Assembly (NCBI RefSeq): GCF_030143245.1
Contig: NZ_JARJNS010000003.1
Location: forward strand, 540,769-604,768
DNA length: 64,000 nt
Source: Rhabdaerophilum sp. SD176
GTDB taxonomy: Bacteria; Pseudomonadota; Alphaproteobacteria; Rhizobiales; Beijerinckiaceae
Reading direction: 5' to 3'
Below, in pieces: positions 7,369-16,766 of this stretch. The notes under the pieces are model-generated. The model searched no databases and was not told the origin of the DNA. It worked only from the letters and a program-made list of their open reading frames with translations. Within the stretch, counting starts at the first letter, position 1. Each line of letters starts with the position of its first letter. Both the position numbers and the translations under genes were made by a program.

Positions 7369-9747
7369 TCAGGCGGCCAGCGGCTTCGATCGGCCGGCAA
7401 GGTTGGTCCGTCCATGGCGCCGCGCCCTGGCAAGCAGATAAACAGCTGCATCAGCCACCGGCATCGGGCGGGCGAAGAAATAGCCCTGCAGGTAATCGCA
7501 GCGGATCTCCTTCAGGAGGCGGATCTCCTCCGCCGTTTCCACGCGCTCGGCGGTCAGTTCCACGCCAAGCTGGCGCGTCAGCATCGCAATCGCCTGCACG
7601 ATATCCCGCGCGGTCTGGTCCTGCGTCATGGCGGCGATGAAGGCACCGTCGATCTTGATCTTGTCGAACGGGAACCGCCAGAGATAGGAGAGGCTCGAAT
7701 AGCCGGTGCCAAAATCATCCATCGCGATGCGGACGCCGATCGCCTTCAGTTCGCGAAGGCAATCGATCACAGCATCCGGGTTCTCGATCAGCACGCTTTC
7801 CGTCACCTCGAGTTCCAGGCGCTGGGGGGCAAGGCCGGTTTCGGACAGGATGCCCCGGATATCGGCCGCGAGATGGCCGGGTTCGAATTGCCGCGAGGAC
7901 AGGTTGACCGCCATGATCACGTCGCCGGGCATCGCGGCGGCCACACGGCAGGCCTCGCGCAGGGCCCAGTCGCCGATCCGGTTGATCAGACTGCTCTTCT
8001 CGGCCAGCGGTATGAAGAATGCTGGCGGGATCATGCCGCGTTCGGGGTGTTTCCAGCGCAGCAGCGCCTCGAACCCGGCCACCGCTGCCCGCGGGGTCCG
8101 GACGAAGGGCTGGTAATGCAGCTCGAGTTCACCCCGTGTGATGGCATGCGCGAGATCCGCCTCCAGAAGGGCGCGGTCGCGCTGGCGGTCCTCCATGTCG
8201 GGCCGGAAGATCCGGAAGGTCCGCCGCCCGGATTCCTTGGCGATGTAGAGGGCGAGATCCGCCCGATGGAGCAGCGTCTCGGCATCGCTCGGGGTTTCCG
8301 CCACGACGATGCCAAGGCTCGCGCCGATGGTGAGGCGTGCCTCGCCGATCTCGAACGGCTCCGAGAGATGGGCGATGATCCGGCCGGCAAGGGCTGCAAG
8401 CTCGTGCTCGCCGCCTGGCGCATCCAGAGCAAGGGCGAACTCGTCGCCCCCCAGCCGCGCGACGATCGCCTCGGGCGGCACCAGCGCGCGCAGGCGCTCG
8501 ACCACGGCCGCGAGCAGCAGGTCCCCCGTCCGGTGGCCATGCCGGTCATTCACCACCTTGAAGAAGTCGAGATCGACATAGACAAGTGCGAAAGGTGTCT
8601 GGCGGAGCGAAGCCCGCGCGGCAAGTTCGCAGAGAAGCTCGCCGAAACGGCCCCGGTTCACCGCGCCGGTGATGTTGTCGTAATGGGCGAGATAGGAAAG
8701 CCGGTTGGCCGATTCCCGCGCCTCGGTCACATCGGAGCCGACGCCGCGAAAGCCGAGGAAACGCCCCGTATTGTCGAAGGCCGGTTCGCCCGAAAGGCGC
8801 CACCAGCGCGGCCTGCCTCCGATCGTCAGGCCGATCTCGACATCCCGGAACGCCCTTTTCCGCCGGAAGGCGAGGATCAGGCGGGCGATGCTTCCCGGCC
8901 TCACGCCGCTCCGGCGGAGTTGCACCGGTGCGGACATGCCTTCGATATCGGGCGCCGGCAGCCCGGCAGCATCGGCGAAGCGCTGGGAGACATGCTGGAA
9001 CCGCCCGGCATCGTCGATATGCCAGAGCCAGTCGCTGGCATGGTCCTCGAAACTTTTGAGCAGCAGCCCGATCACGCCCTTCTGCTCGAGGGCGTCCCGC
9101 TCGGCCCGGAGATGGGAGACCAGCATCCGCGCATGATGATGCGAGGCCAGCAGCGCAACGCCGACCAATGCGAACTGGAGGATGCCGAGCAGCAGGTCGA
9201 CGGCGGTCATCCGCGCCAGCAGGGCCAGCGTCGAGCCGAGCGTGGCCGGCAGAAGGAAGACCAGCGTCGCGCGCGGGATGGCAGAGAGGGCGAAGCTCCC
9301 GGCGCTGAGCATGCCGGTCAGGACCGCCGTGACGAGGAGGCGTTGGCCGTCACCGGAATCCGGGGTGGCAATCAGGGGCATCATGCCCCAGACGATGCCG
9401 AAGAGCGCGGCATTGATGGTCGCCCGGCGGATGGCACGGGGCGAGGCCCAGTTGCGGGGAGGGGCCCGACGGAAAGCCCGCCATGCCCGCAGGGACCGGA
9501 AGACCAGAAAAGAGAGGATGAGGCTCCAGAGCACGAGCAGGGGCATCGCGGGATGCGTGGAATACGAGACCAGCAGAATGGCAATGCTGAACATATTGCC
9601 CAGCATCATGGCCGGCGTCAGCCGCACGACAGCGCGGATCTGCTCGGCATGCGCGCGGCCGACAAATCCGGGATCCTGTCCCGCCAGGCCGACAAGCCGG
9701 TCCTGCACGCTGAAAATCGCTGAAAGCAAGATGTCCCCCTGCGTCAC
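7369..9747 (-). CDS. Membrane-anchored PAS-GGDEF-EAL cyclic-di-GMP protein
   Basis: A 792-residue protein. Residues 45-205 hold about five or six membrane helices. A PAS domain spans roughly 225-345 (SDWLWHIDDAGRFQHVSQRF). A GGDEF domain spans about 355-510 with an intact RLGGDEF near residue 432, and an EAL domain spans about 540-785. The EAL motif (GFEALLRWKHPE), ELEVTESVLIE and MDDFGTGYSSL are all present. The usual AEGVET loop reads TAERVET, so one Gly is Arg. Both synthase and phosphodiesterase activity look possible, and which dominates cannot be read. Its place among polysaccharide genes suggests a role in the switch to a sessile state (inference). Confidence 0.93.
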   Translation of the reverse strand: MTQGDILLSAIFSVQDRLVGLAGQDPGFVGRAHAEQIRAVVRLTPAMMLGNMFSIAILLVSYSTHPAMPLLVLWSLILSFLVFRSLRAWRAFRRAPPRNWASPRAIRRATINAALFGIVWGMMPLIATPDSGDGQRLLVTAVLTGMLSAGSFALSAIPRATLVFLLPATLGSTLALLARMTAVDLLLGILQFALVGVALLASHHHARMLVSHLRAERDALEQKGVIGLLLKSFEDHASDWLWHIDDAGRFQHVSQRFADAAGLPAPDIEGMSAPVQLRRSGVRPGSIARLILAFRRKRAFRDVEIGLTIGGRPRWWRLSGEPAFDNTGRFLGFRGVGSDVTEARESANRLSYLAHYDNITGAVNRGRFGELLCELAARASLRQTPFALVYVDLDFFKVVNDRHGHRTGDLLLAAVVERLRALVPPEAIVARLGGDEFALALDAPGGEHELAALAGRIIAHLSEPFEIGEARLTIGASLGIVVAETPSDAETLLHRADLALYIAKESGRRTFRIFRPDMEDRQRDRALLEADLAHAITRGELELHYQPFVRTPRAAVAGFEALLRWKHPERGMIPPAFFIPLAEKSSLINRIGDWALREACRVAAAMPGDVIMAVNLSSRQFEPGHLAADIRGILSETGLAPQRLELEVTESVLIENPDAVIDCLRELKAIGVRIAMDDFGTGYSSLSYLWRFPFDKIKIDGAFIAAMTQDQTARDIVQAIAMLTRQLGVELTAERVETAEEIRLLKEIRCDYLQGYFFARPMPVADAAVYLLARARRHGRTNLAGRSKPLAA

Positions 9748-10040
9748 GTACCGAAACGCTAGGCCATGACTGGTTACCGGGAGATGGCATCAAATTTCGA
9801 CAAAGGCTCAGGAATTCCTGCGTGATTAAGGCCAGGTTGCCGGGATCTCCGAGGATTCCGTCAATCCGGCGGATGGCCTCCGCTCTTCCCGCGTGCGCAC
9901 TTGGACATGTCTGGACGGCATGAGGGCGGCGTTATCCGGCCCGAATCCCCCTTGCCCTTCCGGCCCCGGCAGCATGGCAGGGGCTCAGTCAAATCCGGCT
10001 CGCCAATCCAGCCTGTTCGTGAGCTTGCCTGTCCATGCAA

Positions 10041-10116
10041 GCGGGCAGCATGGAAGAGAGAGGGCAGAATGGAGGAAAGAGGGCAACATGGAGAAGAGAG
10101 ATTGACATGGAAGAGA
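10041..10116. repeat. Four imperfect 19-bp tandem repeats
   Basis: Units at 10041-10059, 10060-10078, 10079-10097 and 10098-10116 share a pattern close to GAGGGCARCATGGARRARA and are strongly purine-biased on this strand. They lie in the 630-bp gap between the GGDEF-EAL gene and the P450 gene. No coding potential is evident in that gap. Their role, if any, is unknown. Confidence 0.8.
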
Positions 10117-10181
10117 TCTTCCCTGGGCAAGACGCAGGTGCCTAACCTCCCCTCTCTCGCCGGCGGCCAGGCGCAGAGCCA

Positions 10182-10196
10182 TGTCACATAGTGACA
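10182..10196. promoter_or_regulatory. Perfect palindrome TGTCAC-ATA-GTGACA upstream of the P450 gene
   Basis: A 6-bp perfect inverted repeat with a 3-nt spacer, TGTCACATAGTGACA, lies 185 bp before the chosen P450 start. The size and symmetry fit a dimeric regulator site. No regulator gene is next to it. Nothing else in 9748-10380 is recognisable apart from the 19-bp repeats. Confidence 0.4.
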
Positions 10197-10380
10197 CCAA
10201 ATAAAGACCCTTGTGCCAGTATTCTGAGCATTTGCGCCCACTAGGGGCAGGAAACGCTTGACCTCCATGCGGGTTGGCAGGAAGACCTCGGACGATGCAT
10301 GTCATTGCCCGACCGTCGCCTCTCCGGTTTGCTATCCGGCGGCGCTGCGTTCGGTCTTATGTCAGTGGAAAGAAAGGCCC

Positions 10381-11793
10381 ATGGGGATGGCGTTCCGGCT
10401 CTACACCCCTCCTAGGGTGATCGAGGAAAGCGGTGACGGCTTTTTCATCGCCCCGCATCCTGAGCCGCGCAAGGACGCGCCGAGCCTGACGGCCATTGTC
10501 CTCGGCGCCCGGCACAGCCTGCTCGGCAACTGGATGGTGGACAGCTACCGCGCCGGTCTCGACCGGTTCGATGTGCTCGGCCGTGAGGTCGTCATTGTGA
10601 ATTCGCCCGAGCACATCAAGTATGTGATGGTGACGCGGCACCAGAATTTCGAACGCAAGAGCCCGCAGATGCGGCGCGCGCTCGAGGTCCTGCTTGGCGA
10701 CGGCCTCTTCATCTCCGAGGGCGAGACGTGGAAGACCCGCCGCCCGCTGGTGGCCGATATCGTCCACAAGAACCGCGTTCCGGCTTTCGGCGTCACGATG
10801 GAGCAGGTCACGCTCGCCTTCGCCGAGCACTGGAAGACCTTGCGCCCGGACGAGGAATTCGAGCTGACCGCCTCGATGGCCGAACTGACGGCCGAGATCA
10901 TCGCCCAGACCGTGTTCGGCCGGAACCTCGGCGCTGCGGCGGCCCGGCGGGTGATCGAGGGTTTCACCAGCTACCAGAAGTCGATCGACAACTTCAATCT
11001 CGGCTATTTCCTCGGCTGGGACGAGGGCTGGCCGGTGCTGCATGGGCCGGGCAAGCGCCGCTCTGTCGAGATGGTGCATTCGGTCGTCGAGGATGTCATC
11101 AACGCCCATCTCGCCGGCGATGGCGATTCCGGCTCGATGGTCGACCTGCTGATTAGGCGTCAGCAGCGCAACCCGGAACTCGCCCTCGATGTCACGGCGC
11201 TCCGCAACGAGGCCGCCACGATCTTCATGGCCGGCCACGAAACCACCGCCACCACGCTGACCTGGGCGCTCTATTGCGTGGCGAAATCCCCCTGGGTCGA
11301 GAAGAAGCTGCTGGCCGAACTCGACGCCCATTGCCCGGGCCGCACGCCGACGATCGAGGATCTCGACAAGCTCGATTATGCCCGATCGGTCATCATGGAG
11401 ACGCTGCGGCTCTACCCGCCGGTGCCGCTCCTGCCGCGTCAGGCGCGCGAGGCCGACGAGGTGGGCGGCATCCCTGTCGCCAAGGGCGGCCTCGTCATGA
11501 TCGCCCCCTGGCTGATCCAGCGCTGCCCGGATATCTGGGAGAATCCCACCCATTTCATGCCCGAGCGCTTCGAGAACAATGCGCGCTACAATCCCTTCGC
11601 ATTCATTCCCTTCTCGGTCGGGCCGCGGATCTGCGCCGGGCTGAATTTCGGCCTGTCCGAAGCCATTCTCTGCCTGGCGATCCTCATCCGGATGTTCCGG
11701 GTGGCGCCGCGCCCGGGCTATATGGCCGAGCCGGTCTGCCGGCTTACGCTGCGTCCGGCCGGCGGCATGCCCGTCACGGTTCATCCGCGCTGA
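10381..11793 (+). CDS. Cytochrome P450 monooxygenase
   Basis: A 470-residue P450 with all hallmark motifs. The I-helix oxygen-activation motif is FMAGHETTAT (about 284-292), the ExxR motif is ETLRLYPP (about 340), and the haem loop is FSVGPRICAG with the Cys ligand near 418. The MGMAFRLYTPPRVI start at 10381 is preferred because AAAGG lies just upstream and the earlier in-frame region is not P450-like. The nearest families (CYP4/CYP102-like helices) often hydroxylate fatty acids. The next gene is a lipid acyltransferase 7 bp downstream, and a sphingoid-reductase-like SDR follows, so a lipid substrate is likely (inference). Redox partners are not encoded nearby. Confidence 0.94.
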   Translation: MGMAFRLYTPPRVIEESGDGFFIAPHPEPRKDAPSLTAIVLGARHSLLGNWMVDSYRAGLDRFDVLGREVVIVNSPEHIKYVMVTRHQNFERKSPQMRRALEVLLGDGLFISEGETWKTRRPLVADIVHKNRVPAFGVTMEQVTLAFAEHWKTLRPDEEFELTASMAELTAEIIAQTVFGRNLGAAAARRVIEGFTSYQKSIDNFNLGYFLGWDEGWPVLHGPGKRRSVEMVHSVVEDVINAHLAGDGDSGSMVDLLIRRQQRNPELALDVTALRNEAATIFMAGHETTATTLTWALYCVAKSPWVEKKLLAELDAHCPGRTPTIEDLDKLDYARSVIMETLRLYPPVPLLPRQAREADEVGGIPVAKGGLVMIAPWLIQRCPDIWENPTHFMPERFENNARYNPFAFIPFSVGPRICAGLNFGLSEAILCLAILIRMFRVAPRPGYMAEPVCRLTLRPAGGMPVTVHPR

Positions 11794-11800
11794 GCCTCGC

Positions 11801-12685
11801 ATGAGCACCGGCGAGCGGAACGCGGAATACTGGGCCAAGCGCGCCATCTATCATGCCCTTGGCCTGCTTCCGACGGATTGGGCCTCGAATATCGGCAGCC
11901 ACGGCATCCGCCGGAATGTCCGGCTGAACCGGCCGGAGATCATCGCCAATGCCCGGGCCAACCTTGCCCGGCACCGCCCCGGCGCCTCGTCGGCCGAACT
12001 GGACGGGTGGGTCGACGAATTCCTCGACGGCGTCGGGCGCATCATGGCTGAATTCTCGGTCATCCACCGTTTCCTGCCTGAGGGGAGGTTGGCGGTCGAG
12101 GGGCTTGAGGCGTTCCGCACCCTCGCCGGCCGCGAGCCTCTCATCGCCATCGGGCTGCATACCGGCAACTGGGAAACGTTCGGGCCGGTCTTCCAGGAGG
12201 CCGGCATTCCGCTGACTTCGTTTTACCAGCCACCGGATGATCTGCTGGAGCGCGAGGTGGCGGTGAAGACACGCCGGCGATTCGGCGTCGACCTGCTCCG
12301 GCCCGATGCTTCCGGCGTCCGCGAGGCGATGCGCCGGCTGCGCGCGAATCGGGTTATCATGATCTTCCCGGACGAGGCGCGCGACGGGCACACAATGGGC
12401 CCGCTTTTCGGCCGGGAGCCGCACGAAGCGGGCAATCTCTCGATTGCGGCGCGGCTTTCCCGCCATACCGGCGCACGGTTCGTGATCTGCCACAGCGAAC
12501 GTCTGGCCGGAGCAAGGTTCCGGCTGCGTTTCGGCACGCCTTTCGCGCTGCCGGAACGGGCCCGGCCGGACCGGCTGGCCGATGTCGCCTTCCTCAATAG
12601 CGCGGTCGAGCCGATTGTGGCGGCCAATATCCCCCGCTGGTATTTCCTCGACGATTCCATCGCCCCGATCGATCAGAAAACCTGA
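11801..12685 (+). CDS. LpxL/HtrB-like lysophospholipid acyltransferase
   Basis: A 294-residue protein of usual length for lipid A secondary acyltransferases. The catalytic H-x4-E type motif appears as GLHTGNWETFG (about residues 120-130), followed by an FPDEARDGHTMG stretch that takes the place of the family's substrate-binding loop. These inner-membrane enzymes move an acyl chain from acyl-ACP to lipid A precursors or related lipids. It is probably co-transcribed with the P450 gene (7 bp gap). No strong N-terminal membrane helix is visible, unlike E. coli LpxL. The acceptor lipid is unknown. Confidence 0.85.
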   Translation: MSTGERNAEYWAKRAIYHALGLLPTDWASNIGSHGIRRNVRLNRPEIIANARANLARHRPGASSAELDGWVDEFLDGVGRIMAEFSVIHRFLPEGRLAVEGLEAFRTLAGREPLIAIGLHTGNWETFGPVFQEAGIPLTSFYQPPDDLLEREVAVKTRRRFGVDLLRPDASGVREAMRRLRANRVIMIFPDEARDGHTMGPLFGREPHEAGNLSIAARLSRHTGARFVICHSERLAGARFRLRFGTPFALPERARPDRLADVAFLNSAVEPIVAANIPRWYFLDDSIAPIDQKT

Positions 12686-12828
12686 TGGATTTCATATGGT
12701 TAAGCTGGCATTAAACCTGTTGCGAAATTGCGTCATGGAGCCACAATCGTGTCACGGATCATTTGCATTCGCCATGCGACTGTGTAGTCAGGGTACGCAA
12801 GACTGACGGGTTGGGTTTGGTAGACCGG

Positions 12829-13992
12829 ATGATTTCCAGCGGACAGATTTGGGCAGGCATCGTTCTCGCGGCCATCGGCCTTGCGGGCTGCTCGGCTCTG
12901 CCATCCTCTGGGCCCACTTCGGTCGAGGTCACGACCGCCTCGACGAGCGAAACCAGCATTCGCTACATCCTGCGCGATGTGAACGAGGAGGTTGTTTCCA
13001 TCCTCTCGAGCTCGCGGGCCCGGTCCTTCAACGAAAGCTTCGGTGACCGCCGACCCGCGCCCTCCCAGCGCATCGGCATCGGTGACACGATCCTCGTCAC
13101 TATCTGGGAAGCCGCGGCCGGCGGTCTGTTCTCCTCCCCGGCGATCGACCGGAATTCGACCGGCGCACGCTCGGCCGTGATCCCGGAACAGGTCGTCGCC
13201 CGCGATGGCTCGATTACGGTCCCCTATGCCGGCCGCGTTGCGGTGGCGGGGCTGACGACACCGGAAGTCGAGCGCCGTATCGTCGAGCGACTGACCGGAA
13301 AGGCCATCGAGCCGCAGGTGCTCGTGACCGTGCCGCGCGGCATGTCCAATGCCGTCACTATCCTCGGCGAAGTCACCAACGGGGCTCGTGTGCCGCTCTC
13401 GGTCCGCGGCGAGCGCATCCTTGATGTTCTGGCCACGGCCGGTGGCATTCGCGCTCCCGCGCATGAGACCTTCGTAAGCCTGCAGCGTGGTGGTCGCTCG
13501 GTTACGGTGCCGTTACAGCGGCTGATCAAGAACCCGGCGGACAATATTTTCGCCCATCCGAGCGACGTGCTCACGGTGATTCGTGATCCGCAGACCTTCT
13601 CCGCCTTCGGCGCTGCCGGCCGCAATGCGGTCGTGCCCTTCGATGCGGCGGGCATCACGCTCGAACAGGCCCTTGCCAAGGCGGGCGGTCTGCTGGATTT
13701 CCGCTCCGACCCGGAAGGGGTGTTCCTGCTCCGCTTCGAATCGGTCTCGATTGCACGCCAGCTCGATCCGAACTTCGCGATGGCGGCGCACGATACCCGC
13801 GTACCGGTGGTTTATCGGGTCAACATGCGGGATCCGCGCTCCTATTTCCTTGCGCAGAAAATCGATATCCGCAACCGCGACATGCTCTACATCGCCAATG
13901 CACCGCTGAACGAAATCCAGAAGGTTCTGGCTCTCTTCAACACGGCGGCCCAGCCGGCCCTGACCGCCTCGGCTCTGGCCAACGGATTCTGA
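12829..13992 (+). CDS. Outer-membrane polysaccharide export (OPX/Wza-family) lipoprotein
   Basis: A 387-residue lipoprotein, with a signal peptide ending in the lipobox IGLAGC (Cys near residue 23). The Poly_export domain (GIGDTILVTIWEAAAGG and onward, about 80-170) is followed by SLBB-type segments (VTILGEVTNGARVPLSVRGE, then the AAGRNAVVPFDAAGITLEQA region). OPX proteins form the periplasmic and outer-membrane channel for capsule or exopolysaccharide. The start at 12829 is chosen because it gives a compact signal peptide. A longer N-terminus from 12763 is less likely. No Wzc-like co-polymerase or ABC transporter is adjacent, so partners must lie elsewhere. Confidence 0.92.
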   Translation: MISSGQIWAGIVLAAIGLAGCSALPSSGPTSVEVTTASTSETSIRYILRDVNEEVVSILSSSRARSFNESFGDRRPAPSQRIGIGDTILVTIWEAAAGGLFSSPAIDRNSTGARSAVIPEQVVARDGSITVPYAGRVAVAGLTTPEVERRIVERLTGKAIEPQVLVTVPRGMSNAVTILGEVTNGARVPLSVRGERILDVLATAGGIRAPAHETFVSLQRGGRSVTVPLQRLIKNPADNIFAHPSDVLTVIRDPQTFSAFGAAGRNAVVPFDAAGITLEQALAKAGGLLDFRSDPEGVFLLRFESVSIARQLDPNFAMAAHDTRVPVVYRVNMRDPRSYFLAQKIDIRNRDMLYIANAPLNEIQKVLALFNTAAQPALTASALANGF

Positions 13993-13996
13993 TCGC

Positions 13997-14809
13997 ATGG
14001 CCGGCGGTACCGGCCTGCCTGTCGCGGTCATCTCGGGCGGATCGAGCGGGATCGGGCTTGAAATGGCCCGGCAGCTTGGGCGCGAGGGCTGGCATCTCGT
14101 TCTCCTCGCCCGTCGGCAGGCCATGCTGGATGACGCTGCAGCCTCGCTCGCCTCATCCGGTGCTACCCTGGTCGAGACGATCAGCGTTGATGTCACGGAT
14201 AGCGCGGCCTGTGCCTCTGCTATCGCCAATATCACGGCCCGTCACGGCAGGATCGACTGGCTCGTGACGTCGGCGGGGGTGGCCGAGCCCGGCATGTTCG
14301 TCGATATTCCGCTCGATAACCACCGGTTCCAGATGGAAGCGAACTATTTCGGAACGCTGAACCTCATCCACCCCGTTGTGCCGGTGATGCGCCGCCAGCG
14401 CAGCGGCCGGATAACGCTGATCTCGTCCGGCGCGGCCTTCATTGGCATTGCCGGCTATTCAGCCTATGCGCCGAGCAAGTTCGCCATCCGCGGCCTCGCC
14501 GAATCCCTGGCCCTTGAACTTGAAGGCGAGGGGATTGTGGTCAGCGTCGCCTATCCGCCCGATACCGACACGCCGCAATACGCGCATGAGAACCTGACCA
14601 AGCCGGAAGCGACCAGGGAAATCACCGCGGTCGGCGGCCTGATGTCCGCCGGGGCCGTGGCTCGGGTTCTGATCAAGGACGCCAAGGCCGGAAAGCTGAT
14701 GTTGCTTCCGGGCCTCCTGATCAAACTGCTCGCACCGCTGCACTCGCTCTATGCTCCGGTCTTCCGCTGGCAGCAGCGCCGCATCCTCCGCAAGTATCGC
14801 AACCGATGA
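13997..14809 (+). CDS. Short-chain dehydrogenase resembling 3-ketodihydrosphingosine reductase
   Basis: A 270-residue classical SDR. The NAD(P)-binding motif is ISGGSSGIG (residues 12-20), the catalytic Ser lies in LISSGAAF, and YxxxK is YSAYAPSK. The segment AYPPDTDTPQ is a hallmark of the KDSR branch, which reduces 3-ketosphinganine in sphingolipid synthesis. A C-terminal hydrophobic stretch (MLLPGLLIKLLAPL) could anchor it to the membrane, as in KDSR. It starts 4 bp after the OPX stop, so they are likely co-transcribed. Serine palmitoyltransferase is not in the window. The specific substrate is inferred from the motif only. Confidence 0.82.
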   Translation: MAGGTGLPVAVISGGSSGIGLEMARQLGREGWHLVLLARRQAMLDDAAASLASSGATLVETISVDVTDSAACASAIANITARHGRIDWLVTSAGVAEPGMFVDIPLDNHRFQMEANYFGTLNLIHPVVPVMRRQRSGRITLISSGAAFIGIAGYSAYAPSKFAIRGLAESLALELEGEGIVVSVAYPPDTDTPQYAHENLTKPEATREITAVGGLMSAGAVARVLIKDAKAGKLMLLPGLLIKLLAPLHSLYAPVFRWQQRRILRKYRNR

Positions 14810-15003
14810 ACCCCTTCGGTCGGACGATGGCCGCTGGTGCGCATCCTTCGGAAATATCATGGTAACCCCAATTGATGTTCGTTCCTGGCAGGGACCGTTT
14901 CAATAACCTTCTCTCGTTAGGCTCCCAGCCGCCGACAGGACCCAATCGGCCTCGCGCCCGCAGGACAGGACGCGCAAGCGGCGGATAGATCACGGAGTTG
15001 AAG

Positions 15004-16662
15004 ATGCAGAACATGCGGGCCAGGGAACTGGAGACATTGGAACGCCGGTTCGTCGATCAGCCACAGGACCGCAGCCTCGGCGTCGTCATCGCCTGTTCCG
15101 GTGCCCGTGCGACCATCCTCGCCGATACCGCCCATATCCAGGCTGAACGGGCTGGCCGCTGGTCGGTCGGCAGCCTGATCACGCTGATCGGCCGTACCAG
15201 CCGCATCGTCGGCTTCGTCTACGAGATGCATGCTGAAGGCGTTGCCACGGAAACCGACCTCCCGCCGCGGACACAAGTCCAGATCGAGCTGGTCGGCGAG
15301 ATCCAGGACAACGATGAGGGCCGGCCCGTCTTCCGGCGTGGCATCCGGGAATATCCCGGCCTCGGTGCCAAGGCCCATGTCATCCGCCAGGATGATCTTG
15401 AGGCGATTTATGCTGTGCGTTCCGGCCATGCCGCCGCCATTGGCGCGCTGGCCCAGGCACCAACCCTCAAGGCCCATGTGGATCTTGATGCGATGCTGCG
15501 CCAGCATTTCGCGCTGGTCGGCTCAACAGGGGTCGGCAAATCGACGGCCTTCTCGATCCTGATGACCGAGGCTATTGCTACCCGTCCAAACCTGCGCGCC
15601 CTCATCCTCGACCCGCATAACGAATTCGCCGCGGCCTTCGGCAAGGATGCCGTCGTGTTGGATCTGCGCTCGCTGGCCTTCCCCTATTACCTCTTCAGCT
15701 TCGAGGAATTCACGCATGTGCTGTTCCGCGGCCGCGAGGCGCCGGAAGGCGAGATCGAGTTCCTGCGCGAGGCCATCACCGAGGCAAAGGATGCCTTCCG
15801 GACGGAGGCCAGCACTTTCCATAGTGGTATTCTCAAACGTCAGCTCCGGGGCGAGAGCCAGGCAACCTCGGTGGATGCGCCTTCGCCCTATCGGCTCACC
15901 GACATCATGAGCTCGATCGACGAGCATCTCGGTCGCCTCGAACCGCGCTACAAGCGCTCGGACCTGCGCGCACTGAAGACCCGGCTCGATAGCCTGAAAA
16001 ATGATCCGCAATTCGACTTCATGTTCGCCAAGGGCGAATCCGGTGACGTGCTTGAGGACCTGCTGCGCCAGATCTTCCGGATCGCCGATTCCGGCAGGCG
16101 GATCACTATCTTGCAGCTTGCCGGCGTTCCTGCTGATGTCGTCAGCGCGATCGTCTCCGTGCTCGCGCGTTTTGCGTTCGAGACGGCCATGCATGCCGGT
16201 GCGGGCTATGAAATCGTTCTGGCCTGTGAGGAGGCGCATCGCTACATCCCGCAGGACGAGCGGAGTGCTTTTGGCCCGGTGCGCCGCGCCATTGCGCGCA
16301 TCGCCAAGGAAGGACGCAAATATGGCTGCTATCTCGGACTGATTTCCCAGCGCCCGAGCGAGCTCGACCCGACCATTTTCTCGCAATGCTCGACAATCTT
16401 TGCGATGCGGCTGGCCAACGAACGCGACCAGGATGTCATTCGAAGCGCCTTCCCGGACACGTCCGCCCATGTGCTGAGCTTCCTCGCAGCGATTGGAAAC
16501 CGCGAGGCGATTGCTTTCGGCGAGGCCCTCGTGATGCCGATGCGGATGATCTTCTCGGAACGTCAGGTTGGCATGCTGCCAGCCTCCAACCACGCCACTC
16601 ATGCCGCGCAGCAGGGTCTGAGTATCCATATGCTGGTCGAAAGATTGCGCGGTCGTCTGTGA
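15004..16662 (+). CDS. HerA-like hexameric ATPase (DUF87)
   Basis: A 552-residue ATPase. An N-terminal beta-barrel (HAS-barrel-like, residues 10-100) precedes the RecA-like domain with Walker A GSTGVGKST (about 173-181) and Walker B-like ILDPHNEF. Sensor and arginine-finger regions follow (LACEEAHRYIPQDE, GRKYGCYLGLISQRPSELD). HerA proteins are DNA translocases that partner a NurA nuclease in archaea and act in defence or repair in bacteria. No NurA or SIR2 nuclease is adjacent. The ATG at 15004 has a GGAG site 7 bases upstream. It sits between envelope genes with no obvious link to them. Confidence 0.88.
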   Translation: MQNMRARELETLERRFVDQPQDRSLGVVIACSGARATILADTAHIQAERAGRWSVGSLITLIGRTSRIVGFVYEMHAEGVATETDLPPRTQVQIELVGEIQDNDEGRPVFRRGIREYPGLGAKAHVIRQDDLEAIYAVRSGHAAAIGALAQAPTLKAHVDLDAMLRQHFALVGSTGVGKSTAFSILMTEAIATRPNLRALILDPHNEFAAAFGKDAVVLDLRSLAFPYYLFSFEEFTHVLFRGREAPEGEIEFLREAITEAKDAFRTEASTFHSGILKRQLRGESQATSVDAPSPYRLTDIMSSIDEHLGRLEPRYKRSDLRALKTRLDSLKNDPQFDFMFAKGESGDVLEDLLRQIFRIADSGRRITILQLAGVPADVVSAIVSVLARFAFETAMHAGAGYEIVLACEEAHRYIPQDERSAFGPVRRAIARIAKEGRKYGCYLGLISQRPSELDPTIFSQCSTIFAMRLANERDQDVIRSAFPDTSAHVLSFLAAIGNREAIAFGEALVMPMRMIFSERQVGMLPASNHATHAAQQGLSIHMLVERLRGRL

Positions 16663-16766
16663 TAATGGCCTGTGTAATCGGGCATTTTTTCCTCCCCGCA
16701 GGCCTAAATCCGCGCTAAACGGCGTGCCTCGGGGCGGCGCAGTCGCCGGCCCCGCCATGGAGGCCC

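Noticed and set aside
7309..9723. Plus-strand open frame of about 800 codons opposite the GGDEF-EAL gene
   Set aside because: The minus strand has clear GGDEF and EAL motifs. The plus frame is low-complexity Arg/Glu/Gly-rich with no domain.
10357..11847. Minus-strand frame opposite the P450 gene
   Set aside because: Antisense shadow of a gene with haem and I-helix motifs.
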